Shown here piece by piece: positions 31,432 to 37,875 of a stretch of DNA of 37,875 bases. How positions within the stretch are numbered: position 1 is the stretch's first letter; each line of letters opens with the position of its first letter. Source of the stretch: DATHYZ01 sp035458865. Its GTDB lineage: Bacteria; Chloroflexota; Limnocylindria; Limnocylindrales; CSP1-4. Location of the stretch: the NCBI GenBank assembly GCA_035458865.1, contig DATHYZ010000170.1, forward strand, positions 1 through 37,875, in the 5' to 3' direction. The translations under genes and the position numbers were made by a program. The notes beneath the pieces are model-generated. The model searched no databases. It had not been told where the DNA came from and worked only from the letters and a program-made list of their open reading frames with translations.

Positions 31432-31821
31432 ATGGATCCGCATGACCGCCTCCGCGCTCTCCTGGAGCAGGCGTCTTGCACGGTCTGCGGCGACGGCCTC
31501 GCCCCGGGGTCAGCCCGGATCCTCGCCGAGCGCGAGGACCTCGCCTTCGTCGAGATGCCCTGCCGGAGCTGCGGGGCCGTGACCCTCGGGATGGTCTCGA
31601 TCCCGGAGGGCGCAGGGGTGCCTGGCATCCCCGATGGCGAGACCCTGGAGCTCGCGCAGGTCCATCCAGCGGACCAAGCGCCGCTCCCCGCCGCGGCTCC
31701 CTTCGACGGCGACGACGTCCTCGACATGCACGACTTCCTCGCCGACTGGGATGGCGGGCTGCACGACCTGCTGGGCGGGCCGCCGGACCGCGACCACCGA
31801 GCGTCGGGGCTCGATCGGTGA
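31432..31821 (+). CDS. Zinc-ribbon hypothetical protein
   Basis: A 129-residue protein of unknown function. Four cysteines in two pairs, Cys16-x2-Cys19 and Cys44-x2-Cys47 (ASCTVCGDG and MPCRSCGAV), form a probable zinc ribbon across the first 50 residues. The middle is Pro/Ala-rich. The segment DDVLDMHDFLADWDGGLHDLLGG near the C-terminus is acidic and could be a protein-binding helix. ATG 31432; no ribosome site is seen. Its GTGA stop overlap with the next gene couples the two. The conserved run zinc ribbon, nuclease-like protein, hpt suggests a functional unit, but no role can be assigned from sequence alone. Confidence 0.75.
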   Translation: MDPHDRLRALLEQASCTVCGDGLAPGSARILAEREDLAFVEMPCRSCGAVTLGMVSIPEGAGVPGIPDGETLELAQVHPADQAPLPAAAPFDGDDVLDMHDFLADWDGGLHDLLGGPPDRDHRASGLDR

Positions 31822-32357
31822 GCCGCGCCGCGACGGTCGACCCGGTGGACCAGCCGACGGCATCGCCGCCTGCGTTCGCCCATGCGAGCGAGGCCGAGCT
31901 GGCCCGGATCCTCGACTTCTACGAGGTCCGCTGGGAGTACGAGCCCAGGGCCTTCCCCATCCGCTGGAGCCTGGAAGGCGATGTCCTCGAGAGCTTCAGC
32001 CCGGACTTCTACCTGCCGGATCTGGACCTCTTCGTCGAGCTCACCACGCTCAAGCAGCGCCTGGTCCGCAAGAAGAACCGCAAGCTGCGACGACTCCGGG
32101 AGCTGTATCCGGGCATCCGGGTCAAGCTCTTCTACGCGCGCGACTTCCGGGCCCTCATGCTCAAGTACGGCAAGCTGGCCATCGCCGACGCCCTGTCCGG
32201 CACCGACGGTCAGCTGGGCATCCCGGTGTCGATCCACGCCGACGGCGAGGCCGGCGATCCGTCCCCCGCCGACGGCCTTGCGGACCGCCCGCGCCCCGCC
32301 CGCCGATCGCGGCCAGACGCCTCCCCCCGATCCGCTAGCGAGGCCATCCCGACATGA
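31818..32357 (+). CDS. Hypothetical protein with a possible restriction-endonuclease-like (PD-(D/E)xK) core
   Basis: A 179-residue protein. The core (25-125) reads like a nuclease-fold hairpin: helix EAELARILDFY, strand VRWEYEPRAFP, then SPDFYLPDLDLFVELT and a helix, LKQRLVRKKNRKLRRLRELYPGIRVKLFYARDF. Asp63 of PDF and Glu74 of VELT fit PD-x(n)-E-x-K, but the third position is Thr76; Lys79 lies three residues on. The active site could therefore be migrated or lost. The C-terminal 50 residues are disordered-looking. The start is GTG 31818, overlapping the preceding stop as GTGA, and the stop overlaps hpt as ATGA. Function unknown; the fold call is by eye. Confidence 0.65.
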   Translation: MSRAATVDPVDQPTASPPAFAHASEAELARILDFYEVRWEYEPRAFPIRWSLEGDVLESFSPDFYLPDLDLFVELTTLKQRLVRKKNRKLRRLRELYPGIRVKLFYARDFRALMLKYGKLAIADALSGTDGQLGIPVSIHADGEAGDPSPADGLADRPRPARRSRPDASPRSASEAIPT

Positions 32358-32920
32358 ACCGGACCGCCGACCTCGAGGCCGACGTCGCCGAGGTGCTGCT
32401 TACCGAGGCCGAGATCCAGGCCAAGGTCGCCGAGCTCGGCGCCCGCATCGGCGCCGATTACGCTGGCCGCGAGCTGACCCTCGTCAGCGTTCTCAAGGGC
32501 TCGCTGCCCTTCATGGCCGACCTCATGCGCGCCCTGACCATCCCGGTCAGGATCGACCTCATGGAGGTCTCGTCGTACGGGGGGACGTCGACCGAGTCGA
32601 CCGGGTTGGTCCGCATCCTCAAGGATCTCTCGGCCAGCATCGAGGGCCAGGACGTCCTGATCGTCGAGGACATCATCGACACCGGCCTCACGCTGAACTA
32701 CCTGCTCCGCTACCTGCGGGGCAAGAACCCGCGCTCGCTCCGCATCTGCACCCTGCTCGACAAGCCGGCCCGGCGTCTCGTGGAGATCCCCGTGGACTAC
32801 GTCGGCTTCACGATCCCGGACCGGTTCGTCATCGGCTACGGCCTGGACTACGGCGAGCTGTACCAGAACCTGCGGTTCGTCGGGGTGCTTCGCCCCGAGG
32901 TCTACGCGGCGGCCGACTGA
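32354..32920 (+). CDS. hpt: Hypoxanthine phosphoribosyltransferase
   Basis: Purine-salvage enzyme converting hypoxanthine (or guanine) and PRPP to IMP (or GMP). It has 188 residues. The PRPP-binding signature VLIVEDIIDTGLTL is at 101-114, with the catalytic Asp109. SVLKGSLPFMADLMRAL (45-61) and SSYGGTSTESTG (73-84) form the flexible loop region. DYVGFTIPDRFVIGYGLDYGELYQNLRFVGVL near the C-terminus is the Asp/Phe base-binding and metal segment. ATG 32354 overlaps the previous stop by four bases. Together with purH elsewhere in the window, both de novo and salvage routes to IMP are present. Confidence 0.96.
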   Translation: MNRTADLEADVAEVLLTEAEIQAKVAELGARIGADYAGRELTLVSVLKGSLPFMADLMRALTIPVRIDLMEVSSYGGTSTESTGLVRILKDLSASIEGQDVLIVEDIIDTGLTLNYLLRYLRGKNPRSLRICTLLDKPARRLVEIPVDYVGFTIPDRFVIGYGLDYGELYQNLRFVGVLRPEVYAAAD

Positions 32921-32922
32921 CG

Positions 32923-33339
32923 ATGCACAGGCGTCCGCTGGGCCGCGGCCGGAGACTCGCGCTGATCGGCGCGGCGATCCTGATCGGCGCCTGCCTGCTC
33001 CCGTGGTTCTCGGCCGGCGGTGGCAGCGACCTCCCGACGACCGAGCTGCGGGCCTTCGACGGCAGCGGGATCCTCGTCTTCCTGGCCGGCCTGCTGACCC
33101 TGGCCCTCGCCTCGCTGCCCTACGCAGCGGGGCGGTCCGTCGCCATCGACGCCTGGCCGGCGTACCTCATCATCCTCGGCATGGCGGTCGTCGGCATCGT
33201 CTTCTGGCCGATCGACTACCTCTCGTTCCCGTCAGGACTGATGCCCACCCAGGCGCCGGGTTTGTGGGTGGCGGGACTCGGCGCGCTCGTCCTGGCCCGA
33301 GCCGTCTTCGAGATCTGGCAGGAGCCGGTCACCACCTGA
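32923..33339 (+). CDS. Four-helix membrane protein of unknown function
   Basis: A 138-residue protein with four probable transmembrane helices: about 12-30 (LALIGAAILIGACLLPWF), 46-68 (GILVFLAGLLTLALASLPY), 78-95 (AYLIILGMAVVGIVFW) and 110-127 (GLWVAGLGALVLARAVF). The N-terminus is basic (HRRPLGRGRR), so it is probably inside the cell. No family was recognised; the layout resembles small uncharacterised membrane proteins with a PWF after helix 1. ATG 32923 lies two bases after the hpt stop. It converges with livF across 102 bp containing a hairpin. Confidence 0.78.
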   Translation: MHRRPLGRGRRLALIGAAILIGACLLPWFSAGGGSDLPTTELRAFDGSGILVFLAGLLTLALASLPYAAGRSVAIDAWPAYLIILGMAVVGIVFWPIDYLSFPSGLMPTQAPGLWVAGLGALVLARAVFEIWQEPVTT

Positions 33340-33346
33340 CCGCGAA

Positions 33347-33366
33347 GGGACCCGGCATCGGGTCCT
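33347..33366. terminator. Possible bidirectional terminator hairpin
   Basis: GGACCCG (33348-33354) and its complement (33359-33365) with a four-base loop, plus a flanking G-T pair, between the convergent membrane-protein gene and livF. It starts eight bases after the plus-strand stop. No T run is present. Confidence 0.4.
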
Positions 33367-33441
33367 GCCCGGCCATCCCGTCCGTCGAGGGAGCGTCCGT
33401 CCGCCCTGGCGCCAGGGGCTCCGGCGGTGGGGCCGCCCGGA

Positions 33442-34194
33442 TCAGGCGATGCCCAGGTACGACTTCCTGACCATCTCGTTGTCGCGAAGGCGAGTCGCCT
33501 CGTCCTCCAGGACGATCCGGCCGCTCTCGATCACGTACCCGCGGTGGGCGATCTGCAGCGCCATGCGGGCGTTCTGCTCGACGAGCAGGATCGTCGTGCC
33601 GGTGTCATTCAGCCGCTTGATCGTTTCGAAGATCTGCTCGACCAGGACCGGCGCCAGCCCCATCGACGGCTCGTCGAGCAACAGGAGCTTGGGGCCGGAC
33701 ATCAAGGCCCGGCCCATCGCCAGCATCTGCTGCTCCCCGCCGCTGAGCGTCCCGGCGACCTGGTCCCGGCGCTCGCGCAGGCGGGGGAAGAGCTGGAAGA
33801 CCTCCTCGGAGCGTTGCTGGACCGTGGCCTTGTCCCTGACCACGTAGGCGCCCATCTGCAGGTTCTCGCTGACGGTCAGGCGCGCGAACGTGCGTCGTCC
33901 CTCGGGGACCTGGGTCACCCCGCGCGCCACGATCTCGTGGGCCGGGCGGCCCACCAGGTCGTCACCGGCGAGGTGGATGGCTCCCTCTCGGGGCGGCACG
34001 ATCCCGCAGATGGCGTTCAGCGTGGTGCTCTTGCCGGCCCCGTTGCCGCCGACGAGGGTGACGATCTCCCCCTGGCGCACGTTGAGCGAGATCCCGTGGA
34101 GCGCGTGGATGTTGCCGTAGAAGGCGTGGATCTCCTGGACGTCGAGCAGCGGCGCCTGGGCGTCGCGATCGACGGTCGTGGCGGCATCGGTCAT
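33442..34194 (-). CDS. livF: Branched-chain amino acid-type ABC transporter ATPase LivF
   Basis: Second ATPase of a HAAT-family importer, 250 residues. Walker A GGNGAGKST (49-57), signature LSGGEQQ (150-156), Walker B LLLLDEP (170-176) followed by SMGLAP, and the VEQNARMAL H-loop region are typical of LivF (VEQN is LivF-specific). ATG 34194 overlaps the livG stop by four bases. Substrate may be Leu/Ile/Val, but related systems import urea, short-chain amides or aromatic compounds, and the binding protein that would decide this is not in the window. Confidence 0.96.
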   Translation of the reverse strand: MTDAATTVDRDAQAPLLDVQEIHAFYGNIHALHGISLNVRQGEIVTLVGGNGAGKSTTLNAICGIVPPREGAIHLAGDDLVGRPAHEIVARGVTQVPEGRRTFARLTVSENLQMGAYVVRDKATVQQRSEEVFQLFPRLRERRDQVAGTLSGGEQQMLAMGRALMSGPKLLLLDEPSMGLAPVLVEQIFETIKRLNDTGTTILLVEQNARMALQIAHRGYVIESGRIVLEDEATRLRDNEMVRKSYLGIA

Positions 34195-35015
34195 GTCGTA
34201 GCCCCCGAGGTTGTCTCGCCCTCGGGCGTCCCTGATCCCGACTCGCCGGTCGCGGCCCCGTGTCCGAGATACGCCTCGATCACGCGGGCATTCGCCTGGA
34301 TCTCCTTCGGGTTGCCCTCGGCGATCTTCTCGCCGTAGTCGAGGACGGTGATCCGCTCGGAGATCCCCATGACCACCCGCATCTCGTGCTCGATGAGGAG
34401 GATCGTGATCCCGAGCTCGTCCCGCAGTCGGCGGATGAACGCGGTCAGCTGCTCCGTCTCGACCGGGTTCATGCCCGCCGTCGGCTCGTCGAGCAGCAGG
34501 AGTCGCGGCTTGCTGGCGAGCGCCCGGGCGATCTCCAGCCGGCGCTGGTCACCGTAGGCCAGCTTTCCGGCCAGGAAGTCGCCCCGGCCGGCGAGCCCGA
34601 CGAACTGCAGCACCCGCCGGGCCTCCTCGACGGCTCGCCGCTCCTCGTTGCGCTGGGCCGGGGTCCGGACGACGGCCCCCATCCACGTCGAGTGGAGATG
34701 GCGATGCTCCCCCACCAGGATGTTCTCGAGCGCCGTCATCGTGGGGAAGAGGCGGATGTTCTGGTACGTCCGGGCGATGCCGAGATGGGCGATCTTGTCC
34801 GGTCGCAGATGGTGGATCGGGTGACCGTCGAAGACGATCTCGCCCTCGTCGACCCGGAAGAAGCCCGAGACGCAGTTGAAGAAGGTCGTCTTGCCGGCGC
34901 CGTTCGGACCGATGACGCTGGCGATCGAGCCCTGCTCGACCACGAGGTCGAGGGTCTTGACGGCCACCAGGCCACCAAAGCGTTTCGTCACGGTCTTCGC
35001 CGTCAGGAGGGCCAT
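34191..35015 (-). CDS. livG: Branched-chain amino acid-type ABC transporter ATPase LivG
   Basis: First ATPase of the same importer, 274 residues. Walker A GPNGAGKTT (36-44) and Walker B LLLLDEPTAGMNPVE, followed by LLIEHEMRVVMGISERITVLDYGEKIAEG, are diagnostic of LivG. The segment HLGIARTYQNIRLFPTMTALEN carries the Q-loop. The usual LSYGxQR signature reads LAYGDQRRLEIARAL. The last 20 residues are a Gly/Ser/Thr-rich extension. ATG 35015 overlaps the livM stop by one base, indicating tight translational coupling. Confidence 0.96.
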   Translation of the reverse strand: MALLTAKTVTKRFGGLVAVKTLDLVVEQGSIASVIGPNGAGKTTFFNCVSGFFRVDEGEIVFDGHPIHHLRPDKIAHLGIARTYQNIRLFPTMTALENILVGEHRHLHSTWMGAVVRTPAQRNEERRAVEEARRVLQFVGLAGRGDFLAGKLAYGDQRRLEIARALASKPRLLLLDEPTAGMNPVETEQLTAFIRRLRDELGITILLIEHEMRVVMGISERITVLDYGEKIAEGNPKEIQANARVIEAYLGHGAATGESGSGTPEGETTSGATT

Positions 35016-36774
35016 CAGCGGGTGGCCTCCTGGGCCGGGTCAGTCGAGCCCTCACTCCCCCCCATGTCGCCAGCGGCCGCGGTGAGGTCCTCGGGGGCGG
35101 TCGCCTCGAGCTCCTCGGGTCGGTGGAGCTCGCGACGGGTCACCCGCGACGGCAGGAGGCCCTCCGGCCGGAACACCATCATGGCGATCAGGGCGATGCC
35201 GTAGAACAGGAATCGGTACTCGGAGAACTCCCGGAACAGCTCCGGCACCCCGATCAGGAAGATGGCCCCGAGGACGACGCCGGGGTTGCTGCCCATCCCG
35301 CCGACGATCAGCAGGGCGACGACGTTGATCGAGACGAACAGCGTGATGCTGGTCGGGAACATCGCGCCGACCAGGCCGGCGAACAGGGCGCCGCCGAGGC
35401 CGGCGAAGGCCGCGCCCAGCATGTAGGCGAGCAGCTTGGTCTGGACGAGGTTCACGCCCAGCGCCTCGGCCACGTCCTCGTCCTCCCGGATGGCCATCCA
35501 GGCGCGCCCGAGTCGGGAGGACCGGAGCCGCATCGCCACGAACGCGACGATCACCGCCCCGGCGATGGCCAGGTAGTAGATCTGGTTCGGGCCGGCTAGG
35601 AAGCTGTCTGGTGGCACGTCGATCGGCTTCGGGACGTTGGTGATGCCCTGCGGGCCCCCCAGCCAGGGCTTCAGGAGGTCCGATCGGGCGAGGATCGCGA
35701 TGATCTCGCCGAAGCCGAGCGTGGCGATCGCCAGGTAGTCGCCCCGGATGCCGAGGATCGGCAGGCCGAGGAACGCCCCGAAGGCCATCGAGAACAGGAC
35801 CGCGAATGGGACGGCGGCCCACCAGGACCACCCGGCGATCCCGAACTCCCCGGTCGAGGTCAGCAGGGCGACGGTGTACGCGCCGACCGCGAAGAATGCG
35901 ACGAAGCCGAGGTCGAGCAGGCCAGCCAGGCCGAGCGTGATGTTCAGGCCGAAGCCCATCAGCACGTAGACGGCGACGACCGCGATCACCTGCGCGAAGA
36001 ACGACCCGAACCCGATCGGGAACGCGAGCACGATCACGATCGCCAGCAGGAGCAGCGGGAGCTGGAGCTGCCGGCGTCGAGCGGCCGGCAGCTCGCCGGC
36101 CCGCCGACGCACCCGAAGTCGGGCCTCGAGGACGACGATCGCGAACGTGGCGACGAACACGATCGCTGCCCCGATCAGCGTCAGGCCTTCCGGCGCGAAC
36201 AGGAAGCGCGCGAGGCCAGCCAGGAAGTTGTTGAGCATCGGCGTGCGGAGGAGTCCCGCGAACAGGCCGAACGCGACGAGCATCGCCAACGCCCAGAGCA
36301 GCGGCCGGCGGAATCTCGCCGGGGATCGGGCCACGAGCCCCGCCACTCCGCCGACGATGCCGCCGATCGCGATGGGGATCCATGACCCGGCGAGGTCGAG
36401 TCCGCGGGTGAGCATGTCGTACAGATCGGGCGAGGCATGGATGAAGACCGCCCGGAGGTCGACGACCGACCCGACGAGCACGATCAGCGTCAGGGAGGCC
36501 CCGGACAGGACGCCCGCGCCGACCCCGGCTACGCCGGCCTGCCACGTCGTCACCTCGCCGGCACGCTGCGCTGCCAGGTAGCCGGCCCCGAACATCGTGA
36601 TCAGGATCGCCGCCTCGCCGAGCGACAGCACCCCGGCGATGAGCGGGCGCTCGTCGAAGATCGGCACGATGCCGACCAGGCAGAGGTAGAGCTGGATGGC
36701 GGCCGCGATCAGGCCGATCCGTGCGACGGCCAGCGTCGCCCCCTGACCCTCCGAGCGGGCCGCGGCGATCGCGG

Positions 36775-36778
<4 letters not shown>
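35015..36778 (-). CDS. livM: Branched-chain amino acid-type ABC transporter permease LivM with long N-terminal membrane extension
   Basis: Permease subunit, 587 residues, compared with about 300-420 in most LivM proteins. The LivM core starts near residue 265 (VIAVVAVYVLMGFGLNITLGLAGLLDLGFVAFFAVGAYTVALL). It includes LPILGIRGDYLAIATLGFGEI and the cytosolic coupling loop SRLGRAWMAIREDEDVAEALGVNL. The first 240 residues add about six further hydrophobic segments (e.g. 20-40, 52-70, 80-103, 130-150, 160-180, 200-220) with a basic linker, RLRVRRRAGELPAARRRQ, before the core. The extension is unlike the core and I do not recognise it. The GTG start at 36778 overlaps the livH stop as GTGA. The C-terminus has a Glu-rich polar tail. 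Confidence 0.93.
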
Positions 36779-37851
<1,073 letters not shown>

Positions 37852-37875
37852 CGGCAGGCTGTCCTCGTCCGTCGT

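Overview
The window is a densely coded, very GC-rich bacterial chromosome segment with many GTG and TTG starts and many 4-bp start/stop overlaps. The gene set (complex I operon, HspR heat-shock operon, KimA-like permease with RCK proteins, GlpX, CsoR, Liv ABC transporter) fits a deep-branching Gram-positive-like or Chloroflexota lineage. My best guess is a Limnocylindria-like Chloroflexota. This is inference from gene style, because no rRNA or taxonomic marker is present. I see no tRNA, CRISPR array, insertion sequence or prophage.

Layout. (1) 1-9677, minus strand: a complex I (nuo) operon in the order A-B-C-D-H-[NuoI N-half + NuoE-like]-F-[NuoG N-part + GltD-like flavoprotein + NuoI C-half]-J-K, running off the left edge. 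(2) 10061-12404, minus: a MidA/NDUFAF7-family methyltransferase and an unrecognised protein. (3) 12449-13138, plus: folK. (4) 13151-15733, minus: purH then glpX. (5) 15935-16869, plus: a small membrane protein and a cupin. (6) 16883-24822, minus: a heat-shock operon hsp20-hspR-lon-dnaJ(cbpA)-clpB, with a NUDIX gene close behind, led by a HAIR-type HspR operator overlapping a sigma-70-like promoter. (7) 24990-30649, minus: two RCK (TrkA) proteins and a universal stress protein, then a scrambled permease remnant, a KimA-like permease, a metallophosphoesterase and rsmG. Two inverted DnaA-box-like sites lie upstream of rsmG. (8) 30873-31349, minus: csoR with a palindromic operator. (9) 31432-33339, plus: a zinc-ribbon protein, a nuclease-fold-like protein, hpt and a membrane protein. 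(10) 33442-37851, minus: livF-livG-livM-livH, probably continuing to the right.

The most unusual content is the electron-input side of complex I. The NuoF-like subunit keeps its glycine-rich fold but has lost FMN/NADH-site acidic residues and one N3 cysteine. The NuoE-like domain has no cysteines and is fused behind the first half of NuoI. The second half of NuoI sits at the end of an 877-residue protein that joins a NuoG-like [2Fe-2S] domain to a glutamate-synthase-small-subunit-like FAD/NAD(P)H module and extra ferredoxin motifs. The canonical NuoG molybdopterin-like domain is absent. The membrane arm and Q module (A, B, C, D, H, J, K) look normal. This suggests a complex I whose electron entry has moved from the NuoF FMN site to the GltD-like flavin domain. 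That is inference and needs biochemical or structural testing.
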